Source: an uncultured Woeseia sp. (GTDB lineage: Bacteria; Pseudomonadota; Gammaproteobacteria; Steroidobacterales; Woeseiaceae). From it: 24,666 nucleotides of DNA. Positions within the stretch are counted from its first letter, which is position 1. Each line of letters starts with the position of its first letter. The stretch covers positions 1 through 24,666 of the forward strand of contig CALALV010000176.1 in assembly GCA_937925605.1 (NCBI GenBank), given 5' to 3'. A model generated the notes under the pieces. That model did not search any database. It was not told the DNA's origin and saw only the letters and a list, made by a program, of their open reading frames with translations. Positions 13,406-21,765 of the stretch are shown in pieces. The translations under genes and the position numbers were made by a program.

Positions 13406-16297
13406 ATGTCGGACGGCATTACCGCGGAGGCTGCGGCGGCCCTCGGGCGACTGCCCGCAGTGCTGCGCGCGCCCGTCGAACTGTGGCTCGGGCAACTCGA
13501 GGAGCACGAGCCCGGTGCATTCGCGGCCCGGGACCGTGCCGCGTTGCCCGCCGATACGCTGCTGCGCCTGGTCGCGACCAGCGAGTATGCCGCCGGCTGG
13601 CTGCTGCGGGACTGGGCGTGGTTCGCGGCCGCCGCCGGTGACGGCCGTCTCGCGCGCCCGCCCGCCGCGGACTTCGCCGCGCTTGCCGGCGAGCCTGACG
13701 AGGCCGCGTTCGCCGCCGCGCTACGCCGCCTGCGCCACCGCACGCTGGTCAGCCTCTGGTGGCGCGAGCAGGCCGGCCTCGCCGACGTCGAGGACACGCT
13801 GGCCGGGCTGTCCGGGCTGGCTGACGGACTGGTCGCGGCGAGCGTCGACGCCGCCGCGCGGCGCATAGCGGACAGCCACGGCCTTATCCGCGGCCCCGAC
13901 GGCGAGCCGATGCCGCTCGTGGTCGTCGCGATGGGCAAGCTCGGCGGCCGCGAGCTGAATTTCTCGTCCGACGTCGACCTCGTGTTCCTGTACCCGGGCG
14001 ACGGCGAAAGCGACGGCGCCCGCCCGCTGCCGGCGCAGGAGTACTTCGGCCGTGCCGCGCGCCGCGTCGTCGCGCTGCTGGAGGAGCCGACGGCCGAGGG
14101 CTTCGCCTACCGCGTGGATACCCGGCTGCGGCCGTTCGGCGACAGCGGTCCGCCGGTCGCCAGCTTCGCCGCGCTGGAGTCCTACCTGCTGAATCACGGC
14201 CGGGGCTGGGAGCGCTACGCCTGGCTCAAGGCGCGGGTCGTCGCTCCGACGAGCGGAGAGCACGGCGCGCGCCTCGTGCGCGAGCTGATCGAGCCTTTCG
14301 TTTATCGCCGCTACCTCGACTACGGCGTATTCGAATCGCTGCGCGAGATGAAGGCGCTGATCACGGCCGAGGTCGAGCGACGCGACATGGCGGACAACGT
14401 GAAGCTCGGGCCCGGCGGCATTCGCGAGATCGAGTTTATCGTGCAGTCGCTGCAGCTCGTGCGCGGCGGCAGCGTGCGCGGCCTGCGCAGCACCTCGCTG
14501 CTGCACGCGCTGCGCCAGCTCGAGGCCAACCGCGGCATGACACGCGCGGACTGCCTGGAGCTGCGCGACGCCTACTGTTACCTGCGGCGGCTGGAAAATG
14601 CGCTGCAGGCCATGCGCGACCGACAGGTTCACGAACTGCCGGCCGCCGCCGCCGACAGGGCCCGGCTCGCGCTGGCGATGGGGCGGGCCGGCTGGGACGA
14701 ACTCGCGGAGACGACGCGGACGGTTCGCGCAACGGTGAACCGACAGTTCGCAGCCGTTGCGTTTCGCGACGAGAGTGCCGGGCCCGACGGCGCACTCGAA
14801 GCAGCGGTCAGTGCCCGCTTCGAACAGGGCGGCGAAGACGCCGACTGGCGCTCATTGTTCGAACGCCACGGCTTCAGCGACGCGGAGGCGCTCGCCGCCG
14901 AACTGTCCGCGTTCCTGGCGCGGCGCGCCACGCGCCAGGCCGATGCGACCGCGCAGCGGCGACTGCAGCGACTCGTGCCGTCCATGATCGGCGCGCTGGC
15001 AAGCGACGAACATGCGCTGACCGCGCTCAGGCGGCTGCTCGGCATTCTCGGCCAGGTGCTGCGCCGCAGTGCCTACCTCGCGCTGCTGAACGAGAACCCG
15101 GCCGTGCTCGAACGGCTCGTGGCCGTCTGCGAGCAGAGTGCCTACCTGGCGGAGGAAATCGCCCGCTACCCGCTGCTGCTCGACGAGATGTTCGATCCGC
15201 GCCTGTACACGGCGGAGCTCTCCGCGACCGCGCTGCGCGACGATCTCGCGGCGCGGCTGGCGAACCTCGGTGACCCGGACAGCGAGCGGCGCGTCGAGGT
15301 GCTGGCGCAGTTCCAGCGCGCCGCGCTGTTTCGCATCGCCGCGGCCGACTTCGCCGGCGACCTGCCGGTCATGAAGGTCAGCGACCGGTTGACGGATCTC
15401 GCCGAGATCGTGCTCGACGAGGCGCTCGGGATCGCGTGGCGCGACGTCGTCACGCAGCACGGCACCCCGCGCTTCCGCGCCGCCGGCGAGTCGCGCCGCG
15501 CCGGTCTCGGCGTCATCGCCTACGGCAAGCTCGGCGGCATCGAGCTCTCCTACGGCTCCGACCTCGACCTCGTGTTCCTGCACGATTCGCGCGGCGACGC
15601 CCAGCAGACCGACGGCGAGCGGTCGCTGGAGAACGGCATGTTCTTCGTCCGGCTGGCGCGCCGCCTCACGCATTTCCTGACGACGCAGACGCCGTCCGGC
15701 GCGCTCTACGAAGTCGACACGCGACTGCGGCCGAGCGGCCGGGCCGGCCTGCTCGTGACGAGCATCGACGCGTTCGAACGCTACCAGCGCGAAAACGCGT
15801 GGACCTGGGAACACCAGGCGCTGCTGCGGGAACGCCCGGTCGCGAGCATCGCCGGGGTCGGCCGCGCGTTCGAGCGGGTGCGCGCGGAGACGCTGATCGA
15901 CGGCGTCAACCGGGAAACGCTGCGCGAGGACGTGCGCAAGATGCGCGCAAAGATGCGCGCCGAGCTTGATCGCAGCGACGCCGGCACATTCGACCTGAAG
16001 CAGGGCGAGGGCGGCATCGGCGACGTCGAATTCCTGGTGCAGTACCTGGTGCTCGCGCATGCCGCCGGGCACCCGGCGGTCATCCACTACCCGGACAACA
16101 TCCGCCAGCTCGGTACGCTGGGCGCCGCCGGCTGCCTGCCGCTGGCCGACGTCCGGATGCTTCAGGACGTCTACCGGGCCTACCGCACGCGCCTGCACCG
16201 GCTGCTGCTCGACGAGCAGCCGCCGCGCGTCGCGGAGGCCGAATTCCGCGACGAGCGCGCCGCGGTCGGCGCGCTGTGGCGCCGCCTGCTCGGCTGA
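13406..16297 (+). CDS. glnE: Glutamine synthetase adenylyltransferase/deadenylase
   Basis: This 963-aa bifunctional enzyme adds AMP to, and removes it from, glutamine synthetase in response to PII and glutamine. It carries two nucleotidyltransferase domains, each with the family motif: GKLGGRELNFSSDVDL at 177-192 (N-terminal, deadenylating half) and GKLGGIELSYGSDLDL at 707-722 (C-terminal, adenylating half). Both keep the catalytic SDxDL aspartates. The conserved GPGGIREIEF and GEGGIGDVEF segments follow in each half. Length matches E. coli GlnE (946). The ATG at 13406 begins directly after GGCGGG, a poor ribosome-binding site. The zinc-finger, hldD and waaF genes follow on the same strand. 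Confidence 0.97.
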   Translation: MSDGITAEAAAALGRLPAVLRAPVELWLGQLEEHEPGAFAARDRAALPADTLLRLVATSEYAAGWLLRDWAWFAAAAGDGRLARPPAADFAALAGEPDEAAFAAALRRLRHRTLVSLWWREQAGLADVEDTLAGLSGLADGLVAASVDAAARRIADSHGLIRGPDGEPMPLVVVAMGKLGGRELNFSSDVDLVFLYPGDGESDGARPLPAQEYFGRAARRVVALLEEPTAEGFAYRVDTRLRPFGDSGPPVASFAALESYLLNHGRGWERYAWLKARVVAPTSGEHGARLVRELIEPFVYRRYLDYGVFESLREMKALITAEVERRDMADNVKLGPGGIREIEFIVQSLQLVRGGSVRGLRSTSLLHALRQLEANRGMTRADCLELRDAYCYLRRLENALQAMRDRQVHELPAAAADRARLALAMGRAGWDELAETTRTVRATVNRQFAAVAFRDESAGPDGALEAAVSARFEQGGEDADWRSLFERHGFSDAEALAAELSAFLARRATRQADATAQRRLQRLVPSMIGALASDEHALTALRRLLGILGQVLRRSAYLALLNENPAVLERLVAVCEQSAYLAEEIARYPLLLDEMFDPRLYTAELSATALRDDLAARLANLGDPDSERRVEVLAQFQRAALFRIAAADFAGDLPVMKVSDRLTDLAEIVLDEALGIAWRDVVTQHGTPRFRAAGESRRAGLGVIAYGKLGGIELSYGSDLDLVFLHDSRGDAQQTDGERSLENGMFFVRLARRLTHFLTTQTPSGALYEVDTRLRPSGRAGLLVTSIDAFERYQRENAWTWEHQALLRERPVASIAGVGRAFERVRAETLIDGVNRETLREDVRKMRAKMRAELDRSDAGTFDLKQGEGGIGDVEFLVQYLVLAHAAGHPAVIHYPDNIRQLGTLGAAGCLPLADVRMLQDVYRAYRTRLHRLLLDEQPPRVAEAEFRDERAAVGALWRRLLG

Positions 16298-16298
16298 A

Positions 16299-16315
16299 GC
16301 CGGCCGCTGGCCGGC
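16299..16315 (+). other. Short GC hairpin just after glnE
   Basis: A 7-bp perfect inverted repeat (GCCGGCC/GGCCGGC) with a 3-base GCT loop starts two bases after the glnE stop. There is no T-run, so it is at best an attenuating hairpin or an RNA 3'-end stabiliser. Confidence 0.4.
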
Positions 16316-16331
16316 CGCGGCGCCGCATTGC

Positions 16332-16337
16332 TATACT
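16332..16337 (+). promoter_or_regulatory. Candidate -10 element for the zinc-finger/heptose operon
   Basis: TATACT in GCTATACTCGC matches the -10 consensus at five of six positions and lies 41 bases before the GTG at 16373. The -35 side is pure GC with no recognisable hexamer. It suggests the downstream genes can be expressed apart from glnE. Confidence 0.45.
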
Positions 16338-16372
16338 CGCTGGCCTCGCAGGGCAGCCGACAGGACACCCGG

Positions 16373-16597
16373 GTGGCAGCAAGAGCAGGCACGATCGACC
16401 AGGACCTCATTCCGGCCAACGCCGCGCACCGCTACGAGGTGCGTGCCGGGGATCTGCCGCTGTCCTGCCCGATGCCCGGCATGTACCTGTGGAACTCGCA
16501 CCCGAAGGTCTACCTGCCGATCAGGGAAACCGGCGAGGCGAAGTGTCCGTACTGCGGTGCGGCCTACGTCCTGGTCGAGGACGACGCGGGCGCCTGA
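16373..16597 (+). CDS. CHCC zinc-finger protein (NDUFS6-like domain)
   Basis: This 74-aa protein carries the zf-CHCC pattern: C32, H43 and C58-x2-C61 in SCPMPGM...NSHPKVYLP...AKCPYCG. This small domain is shared with the mitochondrial complex I subunit NDUFS6. In many proteobacteria it appears as a short free-standing protein near heptose or ilvE genes; function is unclear. An ATG at 16328 is in frame but overlaps the likely -10 element, so I chose GTG at 16373, preceded by AGGA seven bases upstream. It is followed by hldD after 26 bases, likely in one operon. Confidence 0.85.
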   Translation: MAARAGTIDQDLIPANAAHRYEVRAGDLPLSCPMPGMYLWNSHPKVYLPIRETGEAKCPYCGAAYVLVEDDAGA

Positions 16598-16623
16598 GCC
16601 CCGCTGCCCGGAGCGCATAGCCC

Positions 16624-17568
16624 GTGCACATCGTCACCGGCGGCGCCGGCTTCGTGGGCAGCAACCTCGTGCGGCACCTGCTCGCGGCCGGCGTGGACGA
16701 GGTCCTGGTCGTCGACGACCTGAGCGACGGTCACAAGTTCGCGAACGTCGCCGATCTCGCGATTGCGGACTACCTTGACAAGGACGATTTCCTCGAGCGT
16801 CTCGAGCGCGACGACGGACTGCTCGACGGCATCGACGCGGTACTGCACCAGGGCGCCTGCTCGACGACGACCGAGTGGGACGGGCGCTACATGATGCGCA
16901 ACAACTACGACTACTCGAAGCGCGTCCTGCACCGCTGCCTCGAGCGCGGCGTGCCTTTCATCTACGCCTCGTCGGCGGCGGTCTACGGTGCCTCGGCTGC
17001 ATTCTCGGAAGCGCCGGAGAACGAGCGACCGCTGAACGTCTACGGCTACTCGAAACTGCTGTTCGACCAGTACGTCCGGCGCCTCGACCTCGCTGCCGGG
17101 CAGCAGGTAGTGGGCCTGCGCTATTTCAACGTGTACGGGCCGCGCGAGCAGCACAAGGGCTCGATGGCGAGCGTCGCCTGGCATTTCGACCGGCAGCTGC
17201 GCGAGGCGGGCGAGGTGCGCCTGTTCGAGGGCTCCGGCGGCTACGGTGACGGCGAGCAGCGGCGCGACTTCGTGTACGTCGACGACGTCTGCAAGGTGAA
17301 TACCTGGTTCCTGGAACACCGCGACCGCGCCGGCGTGTTCAACGTCGGCACCGGGCGCGCGCAAACCTTCAACGAGGTCGCGCAGGCAGTGATCGACTGG
17401 CACGGGCGCGGCCGGATCCGCTACATACCGTTTCCGGACCACCTCGTCGGCGCCTACCAGAGTTTCACCGAGGCCGATCTCGGCCAGCTGCGCGCGGCAG
17501 GCTGCGAGGTCCCGTTCCGCGGCGTCGCCGACGGCGTGCGCGCCTACCTGGACGCGCTGTCGTCCTGA
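16624..17568 (+). CDS. hldD: ADP-L-glycero-D-manno-heptose 6-epimerase
   Basis: This 314-aa SDR-superfamily enzyme converts ADP-D,D-heptose to ADP-L,D-heptose, the sugar donor for the LPS inner core. It has the nucleotide-binding GGAGFVG at 6-12, the active-site serine region YASSAAVYG at 114-122 and the Y140-x3-K144 pair in YGYSK. The HQGACSTTTEWDG segment (75-87) and KGSMAS with FNVYGPRE are characteristic of HldD. The start is GTG at 16624, with GGAG about ten bases upstream. The next gene, waaF, starts eight bases after its stop, so the two are almost certainly co-transcribed and functionally linked. Confidence 0.95.
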   Translation: MHIVTGGAGFVGSNLVRHLLAAGVDEVLVVDDLSDGHKFANVADLAIADYLDKDDFLERLERDDGLLDGIDAVLHQGACSTTTEWDGRYMMRNNYDYSKRVLHRCLERGVPFIYASSAAVYGASAAFSEAPENERPLNVYGYSKLLFDQYVRRLDLAAGQQVVGLRYFNVYGPREQHKGSMASVAWHFDRQLREAGEVRLFEGSGGYGDGEQRRDFVYVDDVCKVNTWFLEHRDRAGVFNVGTGRAQTFNEVAQAVIDWHGRGRIRYIPFPDHLVGAYQSFTEADLGQLRAAGCEVPFRGVADGVRAYLDALSS

Positions 17569-17576
17569 GCGCCGGC

Positions 17577-18596
17577 TTGGGCGCCGCGGCAACACTGGTG
17601 GTCGGCCCGTCCTGGGTCGGCGACATGATCATGGCGCAGGCGCTGTTCAAGCTGCTGAAGTCGCGGCGGCCGGACGAGGCGATCGACCTCGTCGCGCCGG
17701 CCTGGTCGCTGCCGGTCATCGAGCGCATGCCCGAGGTGCGCGAGGGCATCGTGCTGCCGGTCGCGCACGGCGAACTCAGCCTGGGCAAGCGGCGCCGGGT
17801 CGCGCGCGACCTGCGCGGGCGCGGCTACGCCCGGGCGATCGTGCTGCCGCGCTCGCTGAAGGCGGCGCTGCTGCCGTATTTCGCACGTATACCGCGGCGC
17901 ACCGGCTTCCGCGGCGAGATGCGCTACGGCCTGATCAACGACCGCCGGCCGTTCGACCCGCAACTGCTCGACCAGACCGTGAAACGTTTCGTCGCGCTCG
18001 GGCTCGAGCCGGGCGAAGCACTGCCGCCGATTCCCGAGCCGGCGCTGACGGTGTCCGCGGACAACCAGCGCCGCCTGCTCGAAGAGCTCGGACTCGTCGC
18101 GGAGCCGTCGCCGGTCGCGCTGATGCCCGGGGCCGAGTACGGCCCCGCCAAGTGCTGGCCGATCGGCTACTTCGCCGAGCTCGCGGCCCGCCTCGCGGCT
18201 GCCGGGCGGCCCGTCTGGGTCCTCGGCTCGGCGCGCGAGCACGCACAGGGCGAGGTGATCGCCGCGGGCGGCGCGGCCGTGAACCTGTGCGGACGGACCG
18301 AGCTCGCCGACGCTGTGGACCTGCTGGCGCTGTGCGGCGACGCGGTCAGCAACGATTCGGGCCTGATGCACGTGGCCGCCGCCGCCGGTTGCTACGTGAC
18401 CGGCCTGTACGGCTCGACCTCGCCGTCGTTCACGCCGCCGCTGACGGCGCGCCGCCGCCTGCATTACCTGGCCCTCGACTGCAGCCCGTGCTTCGAGCGC
18501 GAGTGCCCGCTCGGGCACCTGCGCTGCCTGCGCGAGATTACGCCGGACGCCGTATTTGCCGGCATCGGCAGCGAAAAAGCAGCTAAAAACGACTGA
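17577..18596 (+). CDS. waaF: Lipopolysaccharide heptosyltransferase II
   Basis: This 339-aa GT9-family glycosyltransferase adds the second L,D-heptose to the LPS inner core at the cytoplasmic face of the inner membrane. Typical WaaF features are the N-terminal VVGPSWVGDMIMAQ, PGAEYGPAK at 184-192, NDSGLMH at 259-265, and a C-terminal cysteine-rich CSPCFERECPLGHLRCL segment. The best available start is TTG at 17577, nine residues before the conserved GPSWVGD. No Shine-Dalgarno is visible, so translation may be coupled to hldD, whose stop lies eight bases upstream. The start is less certain than the identity. Confidence 0.93.
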   Translation: MGAAATLVVGPSWVGDMIMAQALFKLLKSRRPDEAIDLVAPAWSLPVIERMPEVREGIVLPVAHGELSLGKRRRVARDLRGRGYARAIVLPRSLKAALLPYFARIPRRTGFRGEMRYGLINDRRPFDPQLLDQTVKRFVALGLEPGEALPPIPEPALTVSADNQRRLLEELGLVAEPSPVALMPGAEYGPAKCWPIGYFAELAARLAAAGRPVWVLGSAREHAQGEVIAAGGAAVNLCGRTELADAVDLLALCGDAVSNDSGLMHVAAAAGCYVTGLYGSTSPSFTPPLTARRRLHYLALDCSPCFERECPLGHLRCLREITPDAVFAGIGSEKAAKND

Positions 18597-18937
18597 TTGT
18601 CGACTTTATGCGCGACCCGCGGAGATTGCTGCGGGGACCCGGCGGCCGGTCGCCGGGACCGGGATTCGCGAGGGGACCATCGCCGCCGATCCGTCGAGAA
18701 AAAATGCATGAATAGCGGCTAAATTCTGCAAAAAGATGCTGAACCAGCCGATCTGTATAGCGGCAGGCCGTGACCGCTGCCGCGTCGCCCGTTGCCGCAT
18801 CGACATGCGCGACGTAACAGTGCGAAAAATTGCCGTTCCTGGCTTTAAAAAACGTTAAGTTCCGTGAATTCCGGCGAATTGCCTGGCTATAGCGGAGCTC
18901 GCGCCAAGCGAGGATCCTGCGCGAACGGATCGCGTCA
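18597..18937. other. AT-richer region between convergent genes
   Basis: These 341 bases separate convergent waaF and the GT9 gene. I find no convincing gene. After waaF come two hairpins, CCCGC/GCGGG (18616-18635) and CCCGGCG/CGCCGGG (18638-18657), neither followed by a T-run. From about 18695 to 18900 the sequence is clearly more AT-rich than its surroundings, with A-runs at 18699, 18730, 18825 and 18847. The octamer (T/A)ATAGCGG occurs three times (about 18711, 18756, 18887). A minus-strand T6 at 18852-18847 could help terminate the GT9 gene, but I see no strong stem before it. Confidence 0.4.
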
Positions 18938-20008
18938 TCAGGCAGAATTCTGCGCCGATCTGCCGAAAAGTGCGTCGATCCTGGCATTAACGTCGCCCAG
19001 ACGGATCAGTCCCATGGCGCGCGGATCGCGCACGCGCTGGCCCCAGCGCAGGTCCTCGACGCGCTTGCCGAGAAACTGCCGCACGGCCTCGGGGTAGGCG
19101 TTCACCGTCAGGTCGCGGCTCAGGTAGGGGCCGGTGCGCGCCGGGTTCGAGGTCGCGTACAGCCCGATGACCGGCGTGCCGGCCGTCGTCGCCATGTGCG
19201 CCGGGCCCGAGTCGGGGCACAGCACCCCGTCCGCCGTGGCGATCAGCGCGTACAGCTGTTTCAGCGAGGTCTGCCCGACCAGGTCGACGACCTCGCTGCC
19301 GGCGAGCTTGCGTATCGTCGCGGCGTAATCCCGTTCCAGGGCGGTACCGCCACCGGTCACGACGACGCTGCAGCCGAACTTTTTCTGTGCGTGCTTCACC
19401 GCGGCCGCGTAATTCTCGGCGCTCCAGTTGCGAAAATTCCGCGCCCGCTCGCTGCTGCAGGGGCTGAGCAGCATGAGCGGTCGCCCGGTCTGGCGAAAGC
19501 CGGCGGCGAACTCCCGCTGCGCCTCGCTCACGGGTATGTCCCAGCGCGGCGGCCGCGCGGCCGCGCCGATCGCGTGCGCGAAGCTGAGCAGCGCATCCTG
19601 CACGTGCTGCCGGGGCACGGCCGGAATGCGGCGATTCGTGAACAGCCACTGGAAGTCGCGGGCGCGCGCGCGATCGTAGCCGAGTCGCAGCGGCGTGCGA
19701 ATCAGCCGGTTGAGCCAGTTGGCGCGCATCGACGCGTGCATGCACAGCGCGACGTCGAAGCGACGGCGGGCGAGGCGGGCAGCGACGCTGCGGTAGGCGC
19801 GCAGGCCGGCAGACTTGTCGAAAATGATAAACTCGATGCCCGGTATATCCGCCAGCAGCGACGCTTCGGTCTTGCCGATGATCCAGGTCAGTCCGGTCTC
19901 GGGCCAGGTGTCCTGGATCGCGCGCACGGCGGCGAGCGCCTGGCAGGTATCGCCGATCGCCGATAGACGCACGACACACACGTTGTCCGGCGGCGAGCGC
20001 TGCAACAT
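18938..20008 (-). CDS. GT9 family glycosyltransferase (heptosyltransferase I-like)
   Basis: This 356-aa protein belongs to the ADP-heptose:LPS heptosyltransferase family. The N-terminal VCVVRLSAIGDTCQALAAVR matches the acceptor-binding RLSSIGD motif of WaaC-like enzymes. CPDSGPAHMA around 264-273 is the conserved donor-site motif, and YATSNPARTGPY resembles WaaC. It is likely to add an early core heptose. A GTG at 20035 is in frame, but I chose the ATG at 20008, which places the conserved motif at the usual distance. It is divergent from kdkA with only 30 bases between the chosen starts, so the two must share control sequence. waaC is the likeliest name but not certain. Confidence 0.85.
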   Translation of the reverse strand: MLQRSPPDNVCVVRLSAIGDTCQALAAVRAIQDTWPETGLTWIIGKTEASLLADIPGIEFIIFDKSAGLRAYRSVAARLARRRFDVALCMHASMRANWLNRLIRTPLRLGYDRARARDFQWLFTNRRIPAVPRQHVQDALLSFAHAIGAAARPPRWDIPVSEAQREFAAGFRQTGRPLMLLSPCSSERARNFRNWSAENYAAAVKHAQKKFGCSVVVTGGGTALERDYAATIRKLAGSEVVDLVGQTSLKQLYALIATADGVLCPDSGPAHMATTAGTPVIGLYATSNPARTGPYLSRDLTVNAYPEAVRQFLGKRVEDLRWGQRVRDPRAMGLIRLGDVNARIDALFGRSAQNSA

Positions 20009-20038
20009 CAGGGATGGTCCAGTGGGGGACGGCACAGC

Positions 20039-20770
20039 GTGACCGAGACCGTCGATAAGACCGAGAACGGCGCCATCCTATACGATACCTCCGTGGTCAA
20101 CCAGATTTCGGAGCGGCGCTTCACGAGCTCCGGCTGGCAGAACGCGTACCCGGTCGGCGGACGGCTGCGCTCGGGCGGGCGCGGACAGACGCTGGTCGTC
20201 AGCGACGGCCACTCGGAGTTCGTGCTCCGGCACTACCTGCGTGGCGGGCTCGTGAGCCGACTGGTCAGCGACGTGTACGTCTGGGTCAGCGAGGAGCGGA
20301 CCCGCTCGTTCTCGGAGTGGCGGCTGCTGCACAAGCTGTTCCAGCTCGGCCTGCCGGTGCCGCGCCCGGTCGCGGCCCGCTACCGGCGCAGCGGCATGTT
20401 CTACACCGCGGACCTGCTGACCTCGCGCGTGCCCGGGATCGAATCGCTGTCGCAGCGCATCGCCGCCCGGCCGACCGGCGAGGCCTTCTGGTTCGAGCTG
20501 GGCCGTGGCCTGCATCGCTTCCACGCACACGGCGTCTGCCACGCGGACCTGAACGCCTACAATGTGCAGATCGGCCCCAGGGACGACCTGTGGCTCCTCG
20601 ACTTCGATCGCGGCGCGATCCGCGACCCGGGCCCCTGGCAGCAGAAAAACCTGGCGCGCCTGCACCGCAGCCTGCGCAAGGTCCGCGCGCTGGACCGCGC
20701 CGTGAGCTTCAGCGAGAAGGACTGGCGCCGGTTGCTCGACGGCTACTTCCAGGCGTCGAGATCGGCGTAA
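20039..20770 (+). CDS. kdkA: 3-deoxy-D-manno-octulosonic acid (Kdo) kinase
   Basis: This 243-aa eukaryotic-like kinase phosphorylates the Kdo residue of lipid A-Kdo at the inner membrane. The catalytic loop HADLNAYN (168-175) and metal-binding DFD (188-190, in LLDFDRG) are clear. The N-terminal half contains the KdkA-like GGRG, FVLRHYLRGG and RSFSEWRLLHKL segments. The start is GTG at 20039, with GGGGGA about ten bases upstream. KdkA usually goes with LPS carrying a single phosphorylated Kdo. The 3' end overlaps the convergent lpxL gene by 28 bases. The divergent GT9 gene and nearby lpxL place it in an LPS-core cluster. Confidence 0.9.
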   Translation: MTETVDKTENGAILYDTSVVNQISERRFTSSGWQNAYPVGGRLRSGGRGQTLVVSDGHSEFVLRHYLRGGLVSRLVSDVYVWVSEERTRSFSEWRLLHKLFQLGLPVPRPVAARYRRSGMFYTADLLTSRVPGIESLSQRIAARPTGEAFWFELGRGLHRFHAHGVCHADLNAYNVQIGPRDDLWLLDFDRGAIRDPGPWQQKNLARLHRSLRKVRALDRAVSFSEKDWRRLLDGYFQASRSA

Positions 20771-21684
20771 TAGTCGGGCAACTCGTCCGGCAGGTTCTTG
20801 TACTTGCGGTGCACCCAGTAGTACTGCTCCGGGCAGCGGCGAATCTGCCGCTCCAGGATTTCGACGTAGCGCGCCGTGTCGGCCGCCGGGTCGTCGCTCG
20901 GGAAGTCCTCGAGCGCCGGCAAGATCACCAGCTCGTAGCGGCCATCGTCCATGCGGCGCGGAAAGAACGGCAGCACGCGGGCCTTGCCGAGTCGCGCCAG
21001 CGTGCCGGTCGCGGTGTTGGTCATCGCCGGCACGCCGAAAAACGGCAGCAGTGCGGACTGCTTCAGGTTGTAGCTCTGGTCCGGCGCGTACCAGACCGGC
21101 CGGCCTTCGCGCAGGCTGCGCACCATGCTCTTGATGTCGTTCTTCTCGATCGTGCTGCGCGCGGAGCGCTCGCGGCCGGTGCGCAGGATCTCGGTCAGGA
21201 ACGGGTTTCGGTGCTGCCGGTAGACCGCGTCGAAGGGCGGGCTGTGCATCGCGAGCACGCGACCGCTCATCTCCAGCGTCGTGAAATGCGCGGACAGCAG
21301 GATGACGCCGCGGCCCCCGGCCACGGCCTCGGCCAGGTGCTCGGTGCCGTGTATGTCTGTCAGCTCGAGCATCTCCCGATCGCTCGCCCAGCGCCCGATC
21401 CCGAGTTCGATCAGCGACATGCCGAGCGCCTCGAAATGACGGCGGGCGAGCGCATTGCGCGCCGCCGCGTCGAGTTCGGGGAACGCGAGCGCGAGGTTGC
21501 GGCGCGTTATTGCGCGGCGCTTGCCGGCCAGCCGGTGCAGCAGGCGCCCGAGGCCGCGGCCGCAGGCGAGACGCGCGCGCTGCGGCAGCAGGCAGACGAG
21601 CCGCAGCAGGCCGAGACCCAGCCAGGTCGGCCAGTAGCGCGGCGCGAGAAATCGCGATAGCGGCTTGCGGGCGTTGTCGTCCAT
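20743..21684 (-). CDS. lpxL: Lipid A lauroyl acyltransferase (LpxL/HtrB family)
   Basis: This 313-aa inner-membrane acyltransferase transfers a secondary acyl chain to Kdo-lipid IVA. The catalytic HX4(D/E) motif is HFTTLE (H133, E138) in LLSAHFTTLEMSG. The conserved NPFLTEILRTGRE, YAPDQSYN and YYWVHRKYKN segments follow. A hydrophobic anchor lies at about residues 17-33. The frame is open upstream, but MDDNARKPLSRFLAPRYWPTW at 21684 begins the family-like region. No clear ribosome-binding site is visible. It overlaps the convergent kdkA by 28 bases and follows the aspartoacylase-family gene by 81 bases on the same strand. Lpx paralogues (LpxM, LpxP) cannot be fully excluded. Confidence 0.9.
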   Translation of the reverse strand: MDDNARKPLSRFLAPRYWPTWLGLGLLRLVCLLPQRARLACGRGLGRLLHRLAGKRRAITRRNLALAFPELDAAARNALARRHFEALGMSLIELGIGRWASDREMLELTDIHGTEHLAEAVAGGRGVILLSAHFTTLEMSGRVLAMHSPPFDAVYRQHRNPFLTEILRTGRERSARSTIEKNDIKSMVRSLREGRPVWYAPDQSYNLKQSALLPFFGVPAMTNTATGTLARLGKARVLPFFPRRMDDGRYELVILPALEDFPSDDPAADTARYVEILERQIRRCPEQYYWVHRKYKNLPDELPDYYADLDAWK

Positions 21685-21765
21685 GGGCTGGGAAAAAGCT
21701 CGGCGGCCTGTCGCGTCGCGAGTGTAGCGAGCGGCAGCGGCCGGCAGCAACGTCGCTGCCGCGTA

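Noticed and set aside
11207..13507. Minus-strand 766-codon frame
   Set aside because: It is the antisense of the GGDEF-EAL gene, which has all the expected motifs.
18583..18987. Minus-strand 134-codon frame between waaF and the GT9 gene
   Set aside because: It has no domain or ribosome-binding site, overlaps the GT9 coding end on another frame, and reads like non-coding sequence.
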